Shown here: positions 12,355 through 22,370 of the stretch, piece by piece
How the letters are laid out: each line of letters opens with the position of its first letter
How positions within the stretch are numbered: position 1 is the first letter of the stretch
From: Apostichopus japonicus
Lineage: Eukaryota > Echinodermata > Holothuroidea > Aspidochirotida > Stichopodidae
Direction of reading: 5' to 3'
Length of the DNA: 60,000 bases
NCBI RefSeq assembly: GCF_037975245.1
Contig: NC_092579.1
Location: 15,202,178 to 15,262,177, forward strand
Notes under the pieces: generated by a model
Database searches by the model: none
What the model saw: the letters and a program-made list of their open reading frames with translations, nothing else
What the model was told of the DNA's origin: nothing
Program-made: the position numbers and the translations under genes

Positions 12355-15300
12355 TGATGAATGACGACGACGATGACTATGAAGACGATCAGACGATAGC
12401 CATAACGCTACCGATGACAATGTTGATGATGAGGACAATGACGTTGCTCAAATAATGATCTTAGCATATTCATTCAACTTGTGTCATTACTGTTTTTGTT
12501 AATCAAGGTGGTTACTTTGAATTGAGGGCTGATTCAGTTCAAGAAGCCAGACACATTAACCAAACAGTCAAACGGATGGTCTCGTCCAGAAAGCAGGAAC
12601 GTAAAAGGAATGTCCCAACGCTGGAGATTCCTCCTGCCCTTCCAAGAAGAGATACAGGAAGTAAGAAATCATTTAAAGAAAACAGGGATGGTGAACACAG
12701 TGTCATCTTTATTGTTATTTTGTCGAACAACGTTTAAAGTTCTTTTAAGCTACAGTTAAAGTGTGCAATATAAGTTTATTACCTCTTGTTTCGTTATGTC
12801 AATGGATTTTTAACAAGTCATATGGTGTCACTCAAAGGGGGGAGAGGTGTCACCAAAGGCAAGGGAGTGGAGCTTGTGTATACATATGAGTTATTATACA
12901 AATAATGAATGGTTTCCATTCGTGCAATAGTGCAAATATTTCATGAGTTGAAAGATGTAATTTGTTCCATTCAACGAGGCGCAGCCGAGTTGAATGGAAC
13001 AAATTACATCTTTCAACTCATGAAATATTTGCACTATTGCACGAATGGAAACCATTCATTATTTGTTTTATACAACATATCAGGTGCGTATCCAGGGGGG
13101 GCGTTGGGGGCGCGCGCCCCCCGGGTAAGAAAAAAAGGAGAGAAAAAAAAGAGAAGAAAAAAGGAAAAAAGAGGGGAAAAAGAGGAGGAGGAGAGGAAGG
13201 AAGGGAAAAGAAAAAGAAGAAAGAGAGAAGAAGGAGAAAAGGAGGGAGTAAAAGAAAAACGCGAAGACACCGGGAAGAGAAAGAGGAACAGTGACATCAT
13301 TACAGCGCTGAAGGGTAGCCAGTGACGGATCAATGATTTCGTAAAAGTGTGCCTCACCCTACCCCTTACACCGACAACTCCATTTTTTTGACGTTTCCAG
13401 TTTCCTCTCTCACTAATGATCTATATATATACTATATATGGTCTATCATAACGCGTGTGTAGAATTGTGCTATGAAACCAACTGTGGCTGGTCTCGAACT
13501 CGACCGTGTCGTCGGGGAACATGACGCATTTTGAGATGGGGGCGACCGCCCCCTCCCCCCATTCAGCATTTTTTTAAATGATATCGCTAAGTAATTTCAA
13601 AATAGAAAGTGCTTAGATGCAACTTACAAGGCCTGGGAAGTGTCATTCCCAGCGATCTGGGAGACATTTTCGGCCAAAATTTGCTTGTACGCTTCGCGCC
13701 AACCTATGGTGGCGCTACGCTTAGATAATTTGCCTACAGGCTTCGCCCCTCCCTTGGCAAATTCCTCGCTACGCGCCTGTTCGAATTTGTAACGCAAACA
13801 GCAGATATCACATCATATCAGTGAGCATGAAAATGGCGTTCCAGGATGAAAATCCTCAAAACTGTCCGGCTTGCCTGAAAAAATAACCGAAAATTTTCGC
13901 GCGCGAAGCGCGCATTCAACGTGTCAATGTCAATATCATATAAAGCAAGCATCGGTTATTACATCGCATGCCATCATGTACCGTACGGTCCGTTCAAATT
14001 GCGCAGTATACCGCGGGATGCTAATGTAAACAACGACATGTCTCATGTAGATGTATAAAAAGCATGGAGGTCCAATTATGTCAAAACTCTCTTTTACATT
14101 AGTAATGGCGAATTAGGGGCTGCACCCCCGCCGCGCAGTGGCGGAGCGTCCATACGGTCAGGGGGGGCGGATGCCCCCCCCCCTGACGGACTCAAATGGA
14201 CTGCTGGCGCCTTTTTCAGCTCTTTACCACTTTTTACTTATTAGCGATTATTGACTTTTTTATTGCGCTCTCATCTACTTATTGACATTTCTCACATTTT
14301 GTTGGTGTAATTTGGCGATGACACCCTATTCTTCGTTTATCTGCAAATTAGCCAGGCCCTGAAAGGGTCATTTCCGGCGATCTAGGGAGTATCTTTACTC
14401 AAAAATTGTCTGTGCGCTACGCGCCAACCAGTGGTGGCGCTCCGCTTAGATAGTGTCGAAAGCGCCCCTACAGACCATTCTCGCCCCTCCTGACCAATAC
14501 CCCTAGCTCCGCCACTGCCGCCGCGCCTCCTACGCCTATGTGTGTAGTGTTCGCTTTCGGAAATATCTGCTATTTTTTCATTTCCTTCAACCAAGTTTTA
14601 TAATAGCCGTTATAACAGGTTTAATATTTCTACACCAATAAATTAACTGTGTCTGAATTTTCGAAAATTTATGACCAACATTCTGCATCACACTTCCCTC
14701 TACTCGTGCAATTTTGACCGGTCTGTTAGGGGTTCAAGGAAGTTTTTCTATATTGGTTGTCCCTAGATGAAATTTTGTACAACATTATGGGTATGTTTTC
14801 AAGTGAGTTTATTCACGAGAAATGTGAATTTTCAAATTCTGAACAAATTTGGGGCTTAAAACCTTGAAAAGTGGGGCTGACGGGTATTGTGGGCCGCGAC
14901 GTAGAATCACCTACAAAAGCAAAGACCCACAGGAGATGCGATCAGGTCGAACATGACGTGTGCCGGGTTGACAATCTTCAAAAAGGTTATGGATGGAAAA
15001 AAAGCTATTAGGAAATACTTGGTTCTCAGGCAAAAAGTTTACATCTGGTTGGTCATTTCAAGCCCGAGAAGTGCCGTTTCCGGTGATCTGGGGGGTATCA
15101 AAACCAGAAATTTTCTTGTACGCTGCGCGCCAACCGATGGTGGCGCTCCGCTTAGATAGTAATTCGCGCCCCCCGGGTTAGAAAATCCTGGATACGCGCC
15201 TGCATATTATATTAAGATGGGTAAAATGCACTCATGCAACAGATTGTTTTGAACAGACAGGTTTCTCTGCTCTCTTACCATTGAAAAAAAGTGCTACCAA

Positions 15301-15595
15301 AAAAGTATAACCCATGGTTCTATTTCATAGAGTGGAATAGAACGGATTTTGCATGCAATCAACGAGCAATTGACCAATCAAATGACCAGAATACAATAAG
15401 GTGTTGTATAAAAATATATAGTTTGCTAAAGTGACTCTTTACACTAATCGCAAACAGAGATATGGATTTCTGTCAAAGTTCTACATGTTTGTTACATATT
15501 TTTCGCCAACAGAAGACCGATACACTCCATCACCAAGAGCGGAACGAAAGCAAATATTCGGGAGTCCGACGGTGGACGATGATTCAGCAAGTTGA
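6614..15595 (+). CDS. PH + IRS/Dok-type PTB domain adaptor (docking-protein-like)
   Basis: Spliced gene with exons 6614-6647, 7847-8122, 10070-10264, 12508-12660 and 15513-15595 (stop TGA 15593), perhaps led by 2126-2158. All introns between these exons are phase 1 with GT/AG ends. With the candidate first exon it encodes 257 residues. Residues 5-113 look like a PH domain: the RWTVFQG turn, strands including [12 protein letters not shown], and a closing helix [13 protein letters not shown] with the invariant Trp. Residues 118-208 match an IRS-type PTB domain: [45 protein letters not shown], and the closing helix [13 protein letters not shown] short basic Ser/Pro tail (TPSPRAERK) follows. Such adaptors couple receptor tyrosine kinases to signalling at the membrane. 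The positions of the two phosphotyrosine-contact arginines of IRS-1/Dok PTB domains seem to hold Gln (DITQC) and Lys (ISGKETG). The introns hold several transposons. The exact subfamily is uncertain. Confidence 0.72.
7145..7208. repeat. (TA)n microsatellite
   Basis: About 30 TA units with one interruption (TTTA) near the left end, in an intron of the PH-PTB gene. Confidence 0.95.
8290..9515. other. Intronic stretch without recognised gene
   Basis: Lies between the PH exon and the PTB exon. It contains an open plus-strand frame (8292-8645) with no family resemblance and no splice context, which looks like chance. C-rich phrases near 8490-8530 and 8755-8790 may be transposon remnants. Confidence 0.45.
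9524..9891. mobile_element. Non-autonomous hAT-type element with 8-bp target duplication
   Basis: Flanked by CATTAAAA on both sides (9516-9523 and 9892-9899). The right end is CTACGCCACTG; the left end, CAAGGGCGTAGG, is its inverted copy with mutations. The 8-bp duplication and CAGTGGCG-type ends point to hAT. The interior is G/C-run rich and shares long blocks with 11435-11848 (GCACCAAATTGCATCT and flanks). Confidence 0.85.
10503..10590. repeat. (TA)n microsatellite
   Basis: Uninterrupted TA dinucleotide run of about 44 units just downstream of the first PTB exon. Confidence 0.95.
11435..11848. mobile_element. Second copy of the hAT-type element
   Basis: Starts CAGTGGCATAGGAACGTACT and ends with the inverted form AGTACCTTCCTACGCCACTG; the outer 90-100 bp of both ends are largely complementary. 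Same orientation as 9524-9891 but keeps a longer left end. The eight bases on each side (TTATATTC and ATCAATCT) do not match, so the target duplication has decayed or an end has been altered. Confidence 0.8.
12282..12378. repeat. Trinucleotide microsatellite, (ATG)n passing into (ACG)n
   Basis: About 12 ATG units followed by about 15 ACG units, then mixed units. The switch of one base along the array suggests a substitution that spread by slippage. Confidence 0.95.
12898..13066. repeat. Near-perfect 78-bp palindrome with 13-base loop
   Basis: 12898-12975 is the reverse complement of 12989-13066 with no mismatch seen. The loop is GAGGCGCAGCCGA. It ends 14 bases before the transposon at 13081 and does not share its ends, so it is a separate foldback element. 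As RNA it would form one long hairpin. Confidence 0.85.
13081..15202 (-). mobile_element. Non-autonomous DNA transposon, copy 2 (inverted), with nested insertion
   Basis: Starts CAGGTGCGTATCCAGG and ends CCTGGATACGCGCCTG, flanked by CATAT at 13076-13080 and 15203-15207. The interior matches the element at 2813-4768 read in reverse: its purine tract at 13125-13265 is the complement of the pyrimidine tract there. It is longer mainly because of a 382-bp hAT-like insertion at 14136-14517. No transposase frame is present. Confidence 0.88.
14136..14517. mobile_element. Nested hAT-type MITE with 8-bp target duplication
   Basis: Ends are CAGTGGCGGAGC and GCTCCGCCACTG, flanked by CCGCCGCG at 14128-14135 and 14518-14525. 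The interior holds a G/C run and another copy of the CCAACCAGTGGTGGCGCTCC motif. It is inserted in the larger element at 13081-15202 and is absent from copy 1. Confidence 0.88.
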
Positions 15596-16227
15596 TGGAT
15601 TAAAACGCACTGATAAAGATGCAAACCGTGGTATATCGTGACATTCTAATTCATTATACGCTTATAATATTACAGGTGTTTGGAAATTCAGGATATTTGT
15701 GTGGTGTGTGTGTATGTGTGTGTATTTGACATTTGTGTGTATGGGCCCAAACAGAAGAAAACATTCAAAATAATTTCAACTCAATTCAAATGGCCCTTTC
15801 ATTGTGTCTTCGAGTATTATAGGTGGAAACCTTTCGGGAAGTCTTGGACCATTTTACTTAACATATATTGTCATCACTTAATTTTTTTTTTTAATTCATT
15901 TTTTTTATTGCATACCAGGTATCAATTTAAGTCAATTGCAGACTAACGTATCATTCTCCTTCACAGTGAACGAACGGAAATTGATTTCCAAACAACACAC
16001 ACATGGCTGCGGTGCAAAGTGATTAAAACGGCATGGCTGTTTTCCTCGTAAAATACTGAAAATATGAAATCTTGAAAAGTCGTCAGAAATACAAAATTAT
16101 CAGTCGAATGATTAATAGTTAGGTTAGTCTATACTTAAATGTGAATATTGAGAGGATTTGGCCGATTATTCGTGGGCGCCATCTCAAATCACAAAGTGCT
16201 TTATACCGTCGATGGAGATGATGATCA

Positions 16228-16230
<3 letters not shown>

Positions 16231-16314
<84 letters not shown>
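16231..16314. repeat. (TA)n microsatellite
   Basis: Uninterrupted AT dinucleotide run of 42 units. Confidence 0.95.
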
Positions 16315-16317
<3 letters not shown>

Positions 16318-16484
16318 TAACTTTAAATCGCGTTTGTGTATGAGTCAGTATAGTGTTGCTTCGTCCTTCGTAAGTAACTTGGGGGAGACTATACCTTTTC
16401 GATCTTAAGCACATATGTTGCGTAAAAGACAACGGTGATGACGAGCTCTTTGATTTTGTTTTGTGGTTTATTTCTGTCCTTCAG

Positions 16485-16876
16485 ATATATGATTTCATCG
16501 ATGGCTTGATCAGATTCCGCCAGAATGAGATCAATTTGTACTACGACACATGTAATGAGTGGGGGGAATATTTAAGCGGGGAAAATCCCCTCACATCGTG
16601 CATGAGGAAAGGGTTACTGTAAATTTCCGGTAAATGAGCGAAATAACTAATGACATTGCCTCAGGAAACAAAAATTAATTTTTCTTTTCTTTCACTGTAA
16701 ACAAATTTGGCCAATTTCTTTTTTGTTGTTGTGTAGATGAAACTTCCCTTCGACAAAGCGGTTACAATTTTGACTCATCAAGCACATATACTGCAGTGTC
16801 TCACAGTGCTGCTATGTGTATAACACAGTTTAGACAGTATGCGAAATTACTAACTATATGTAACGTGACGTATTAA
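16485..16876 (+). CDS. Candidate tyrosine-rich tail exons of the PH-PTB adaptor
   Basis: Two splice-bounded frames in matching phase. 16485-16551 follows CTGTCCTTCAG and ends T/GTAATG; 16737-16876 follows TTGTTGTGTAG and ends at TAA 16874. Together they encode about 69 residues with closely spaced tyrosines (IYDF, INLYYDT, YETS, SGYNFDSSSTYTAV). A Tyr-rich tail after PH and PTB domains is the usual docking-protein design. However, the first exon needs a phase-0 donor. The only one seen in the exon at 15513 is a weak GT at 15572, and otherwise that exon ends in its own stop. They may be an alternative 3' end of the adaptor, or belong to another gene. Confidence 0.35.
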
Positions 16877-17531
16877 AACAAATCCAACTGACCAAGGATA
16901 AATAATTTTCAATCTTCTCGCGATTTCAGAAAGTCCTTCGTTGGGCTTTGGATGGGTGTGATCTGGGCATTATGATCAGTCTGTTAAACTGTCACGTGAT
17001 TTCTTTTATCTATGTTATATGGGTTTTAACCTCTTTTTTGTTTTTACTATAAAAGGCTGAGCTGAGTCACGAGATACACTGTCCTAATGTTCCATCCGCT
17101 GAGAGCAAATATTTTTGTAAATATAAGGAAATTCATTTAAGTTTTTTTTCTTCTTTCGTTTTCCTTTCTTTGATAATACATCTACGTTTATATTTGTGTG
17201 AAATAATTCAGTCATTCATAAGATATTTTGTCAGCTTACTTATCAATAATGAAAGCCAATTTTATTGTCAAAATTAAAAGTGAGCTTATTGTACTGCCAC
17301 GTCCGAATTCTGGAAATTTTCGCTCCGAGTGTGTGTGAAGATTGTATATGGAGTGAACTAGAAAAGTATTCAAGAGTACAGACCAGTCGTACAACCAAAT
17401 TAGGATCAAATGTTGCTGAATTTATTTTTCGCTTTTTGTTTGTGTTTTGTTTGTTTTGCATCATTCAGGCAACTTGTTTGTGGTTGGTCAACAAGTTTAC
17501 CTAAGCTATACTCGGTATTACCTAAAGAAGA

Positions 17532-17805
17532 CACAAAGCCTACCATCATTAGTATTCTATGTGATAGGGATAACTGTCATAAATAACCTCCCCCTCCCCT
17601 CCTCCCTCCCTCCCCACCTCCACAGACAGGAGACACAAACCCTACCATCATTATTATTGTGTGACAAAGATAACTGTCATGAGCCCTCCCTCCCCCTCCG
17701 CTCCCCTCCTCCCTCCTTCCCTCCCTCGATCCCCATCTCCACAGACAGGAGACACAAACCCTACCATCAGTTTCTTTCTATGTGATAGAGAGAACTGTCA
17801 TGGAT
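17532..17805. repeat. Tandem repeat, about 2.5 units of 100-120 bp
   Basis: Units begin AGACACAAACCCTACCATCA, continue with GATAACTGTCAT and a C/T-rich tract, and end CTCCACAGACAGG. The three starts are near 17528, 17631 and 17750. Confidence 0.8.
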
Positions 17806-18101
17806 TACCGTTCTAAAATAGTTCAGTAAATCTTATTAAGTTTGAGAGATATAACAGATTTAATGTTCCTTCACAAAGAAGGAAGAGGACAAGTCTTAAC
17901 ATGACCTCATCGAGTCACATGTGAATTCACTTTTTTATGTTTTCATTTATTTTTAACATTCACCTTTGTTTCTGTATCATGGAGATGGGTTTGCAAATGT
18001 TGAATATAAAATATTGAAGCTGTTTGCACGACCTAATGATGGCATGGGTTAAGTGTCATAAAACTCATAACAAAATATGAAAAGAAGAGAGAAAGTAAAA
18101 A

Positions 18102-18590
18102 GATTTAGATCCTAGTGGCCCTGTGAAATGATTTAGATCCTAGTGGCCCTGTAAAATGATTTAGATCCTAGTGGCCCTGTAAAGGATTTATATTCTAGTG
18201 GCACTGTGTAATGATTTAGATACTAGTGGCCCTGTAAAATAATTTAGATCCTAGTGGCACTGTAAAGGATTTATATTCTAGTGGCACTGTGTAATGATTT
18301 AGATACTAGTGGCACTGTAAAAGGATTTAGGTCCTAGTGGCACTGTAAAAGGATTAAGATCCTATTGGGACTGAAAAAGGATTTAGATCCTCGTGGCCCT
18401 GTGAAAGGATGTAGATCCTAGTGGCCCCGATCCTATTGGGACTGAAAGAGGATTTAGATCCTAGTGGCCCCGTGAAAGGATTTTTATCCTAGTGGCACTG
18501 TAAAGGATTAAGATCCTAGTGGCACTGTAAAATGATTTAGATCCTAGTGGCAATTTTAAAAGGATTTATATCCTAGTGGCACTGTTACAT
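18102..18590. repeat. Minisatellite of about 28-31 bp units
   Basis: About 16 units of the form GATTTAGATCCTAGTGGCCC followed by TGTAAAAG. Variants alternate GGCCCTG with GGCACTG, and some units are shortened. Confidence 0.92.
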
Positions 18591-21500
18591 CACAATTCAT
18601 GACTTTTAAAATAGCATATATTCCAGAAGGACCAAAATTTCCTTACCTGTTTGGTCGAGTTGTTCTTTAGAAAATGTAACGTAAATTTGACATATACTGA
18701 TTTTTTAATTTATTAATTTAGTTTTTAATTATTTGGGGATTCTTGTTTCACGCAACTGCATGGAACAACCAAATTTTCTGGTGAACGCAACATCGCGCAT
18801 ATCAACACTGGAAGGAAAAACGGAAATAGTTACTTGATGAAAATAATAGGAAAATCTGTTTGGGAGGATAGCAAAATTTGAACGAATTGCAATCGTATTT
18901 TCAACTATAGGCAATAATCGGTGGTAAAGAAAACCAATCAATTAGTGTCAGTGTGTCAACAATCCAATCGTCCTTGTGCGTTTTTTTTTTGTATTTAAGA
19001 TTTTAATTTTAAAAGATGACTTGTTCATGTTTCCTACGGAATTACGCACAAATCAGTGCGTAAAGCAAATCATTGCGTAACGCAAACGTTAACGGCACAT
19101 TCCATTTTGTCAAAACTGAGATTTACTTGATAAGATTTCAAACAGTAGCAGGCCTAACAGTGTTCGGTAGAATCAATTTGATAGACATTATTTGCGATTG
19201 TATCATCGGTTTTATATATTAACTGCCTTTGTAAAATAAATAAAAGATGTGTAAGCTATAGAAGAATATCGCATTAAGGTTTTGACATTGTTGTTTCGTT
19301 TTGTTTCACTTTCCGTAGGCCTGACGGTCATTTACTTTGCCCCGAAGGTTAAGCGACGTGGTATGAAGAAAAAATAAATAGTATACAACAAAAGAAAGAA
19401 CAACATATCCCAATGGATCTAGAAAGGGTCTCAGCTCTTAAGAGGAAACCAGATATTCCGAGGGTGGGGCGGGGGAAGGGGGGGGGGGCATGTGAGAGGC
19501 ATAATTACGTAAGACACTTCAATTCATTACTTAAGAAACCCTTTGCGGGGCGTCGAGAGGCAGGTTTGGACCAGGGTAAAAATTAAGTAGGTAGGTCCCT
19601 TTTTTAGTTTTCATTAATTCATGGTACTTTCATGTATCAAGATTATGAAAACAGGACGTATCAAGATTTCTTCTGCAGTGGCAAGAAGTTCGTACCTGAT
19701 TCGTCTCTACATTACCACGGATCCCCCCCCCTCCCCATATTACCGGGGTGTTCAACACGTTCTCGTCAGGCCTAACCATCAGGTTTGAGAGTAAAGATAA
19801 TGATACAAATAACATTCTTGCCTTTCTGGCATATTTTGGGACATTAGAAATGACATCATAAGCACATGTCTTCTTTACAGAGATTGGTGTCCACATAGTT
19901 CTCCTTGTGTTCACTTGAAACCAATGCTAAAATGCGGGATAGTGACAGACTACTCGTTTTGTAATTTTAGATTGCTGATGTGATGGGTTCCTTTCTTTGG
20001 CTATACCCATTCCTGGCGACCCCCCTCCCACCCTTACTAATAGCAATATTTCTCTGCTAGGAACAGGTTTAACATGACTTACTTATCTGGAGTTTGCTAT
20101 AACGAACATAGATAGCTTTGACTAGGCAATTTCAAGTCTAGACCCTCTTCGAATACCCGTTTACACGGGTCCGAATCTTTTCACACATGGATATGACTTC
20201 GGTGGCCCTCCAAAGTTTATTAACACTTTCTTGACCACATTCACAACATTTATAATGTCACAGTGCAGTGAAGAAATATAAACAATCATTTTATTGCCCA
20301 ATCCTACCCACAATTCTCTTTTTTCTATCCTCACTTTTGTCTCTACATAGGTTTATTGGAGGACACAGCAATAGCATGTAAAACCACACCTTCCCTCTTG
20401 AAGTACTATGGACACCAAGCCCATTTGCCCCATATTTAGTATATTTGTTTTGTGTGATAATCTCATTCCAAATCTGTTGAAATTTTTCCAAAAGCTCTTT
20501 TCGTTTCCAATATATATATATATATATATATATACATATTTGAAGTCTTGATAAAATCTGGGAAACTAATTAAATATGTGCACACTATGATGTGGAGTGT
20601 GGCACTAATCAAAATATCTTATTATTGGGCCTTGATTAGTAACCCCCTAATTACAAGCCCACATATATCATTTACATAATGTGATGTTCCTTTTGTCAAA
20701 GAAGACAATAACAAATATGTAAAAAAATTTGCCTTCGGCCACAATTGCGTGTTCAATGTCCTTCAAATGAAAGTTATAAATACAAATGAATAACATAACA
20801 GAAAATTAGGCATAATATAAAACTAGAATGAAGAAAAGACCTGTAAAATGGTTCATCTTTGAGGGATTTTGATAGGAGTTTGTGCTACTTTCATGACTTC
20901 TAATGCCTATTAGAGTGATTAGGACAATGTTCTTCTTAGGTGTCCATAGACTTTTTAAGAACAGTAAAATACAACAATGACATTAAGACAAACAGAGAAA
21001 CAGTGAATGATTTTGTTTTACTTTGTATAATGTAAAAACATAATCTCTTGAAAATATACATTGAACGGCACTGAAAATAATGAAATGCACACTGAACCAT
21101 TAAATGCACAAAGAATCCCTCCCACCCCTCCCTTCCCCTGCCACTGTCGGTAATTAGACACTAGTGTACAGTCAATACATGCAGCTACGGTCAATACCCA
21201 CAACACAGTGTACATAGCAGTGATGGACATCTCAGGTCCAGATAAAGTTAACAAGGTATCACGTTTCATTACTGTCTGCATTTTGTAGCAACAAGAACAA
21301 AACTTCACTTGCAAGCAACGGAAAGTTTCCTTTTTTCAGAGGTTTGGGGTGAGTCTTCAGTGCCTTTAAGTCAAGAATTCTTGCTTTTGAAAACCAAATT
21401 TCCTCATATTAATCTGTAAAAAGTTATATCTAAAGCTTGAAATTATAGACGTCTTGCAATATCCCTCAATGCAATAATAGGTTAACATATTATCTAAATT

Positions 21501-22190
21501 AAAATCATAAAGAAAACTCATAAATACCACTATTACCAATAATTGTAACCTAAAACAAAGTTTCTGCATCTTGTTTAATCTCCTACTGTTAATTGCAAAC
21601 TGCATTTTTCGATTTGCAAAAGAGAATGCTTTTTTGGGGCTTTCTAATCACTGAGAGATGTCATGTGACAATATCTGCTGTTACATTCTCCAGCTACAAA
21701 GAGGCGGGGAAAATTAGTAAGTGTTGTTACATGACATTAATCGAAGAGAACCAATCATGTCACAGCACTATCTTTTGTTTTCATTACCTTACAAAGTTTC
21801 CTTTCTAATGAACAGTGTTCAATTTGCCTCCAGACCTCACACCACCTTGTAGCCCGCACATGTTGCCTAAGAATGTACACTCTGCGTTAGGTTACACACA
21901 GTACCTGTTAAAATATGCAGCGGTATCAAGGGTGATGACAATCGCTGCTAACACCAGCGCCATTCTAACTTGCTAATTGTCTCCACTGGCATTTCTACTG
22001 TCACTACTTACACTTCAAACATTCTTAACGATATCTTCCTATTTCTTTCTATTCCATGATAATTATTTCCCCCCCCCCCCCAAACATGCAGTTACTGCTG
22101 TTAACATCACATGCTTCACCTGCACGGATCATTCATACCAAGACACACACACCTCTTTAGCATACTCAAGACCCATTGGCATTTCAACAT
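18591..22190. other. Gene-poor interval
   Basis: AT-rich sequence with no splice-flanked coding frame or known domain on either strand. The open frames present (for example 21018-21314 and 19630-19914, both minus) lack resemblance to any family. Homopolymer runs at 19450-19490 and 22068-22082 and a short (TA)n at 20510 are the only structure. Confidence 0.5.
20510..20535. repeat. Short (TA)n microsatellite
   Basis: Thirteen TA units, followed by CATATTTG. Confidence 0.9.
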
Positions 22191-22192
22191 AC

Positions 22193-22198
22193 TTTATT
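22193..22198 (-). other. Candidate polyadenylation signal of CHMP6
   Basis: AATAAA on the minus strand, about 170 bases after the CHMP6 stop codon. Confidence 0.45.
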
Positions 22199-22370
22199 GT
22201 TTTTTTTCCTTTGAATATGAACACCAAATAAACACTAGGTGGACATTCCATTACTGACTCGCCCTTCTTTGCCTTTTTTGTCTTTGCGAATGAAGGCGAA
22301 TGCATGGAGCATTCTTCTGAGTAGCATTCTTCTGCCCTGTGGTATACTGCTGTTTCCAAGTCAGTGATTT

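Noticed and set aside
12238-12438. Minus-strand poly-Ser frame
   Set aside because: Translation of the ATG/ACG microsatellite.
12909-13325. 138-codon plus-strand frame rich in Lys/Glu/Arg
   Set aside because: Covers the palindrome and the purine tract of the transposon; low-complexity translation, not a gene.
15677-15710. Possible extra adaptor exon after TATTACAG
   Set aside because: Followed by a (GTGTGT) run that gives spurious donors; phase fits neither neighbouring exon.
21018-21314. 98-codon minus-strand Cys-containing frame that resembles a small secreted protein
   Set aside because: No signal peptide at its start, no splice or polyadenylation context, no repeated cysteine pattern.
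22129-22359. 76-codon minus-strand frame first considered as the CHMP6 C-terminus
   Set aside because: The exon at 22423-22371 has a better acceptor, matching phase and the expected CHMP6 ending; the frame is in the 3' UTR.
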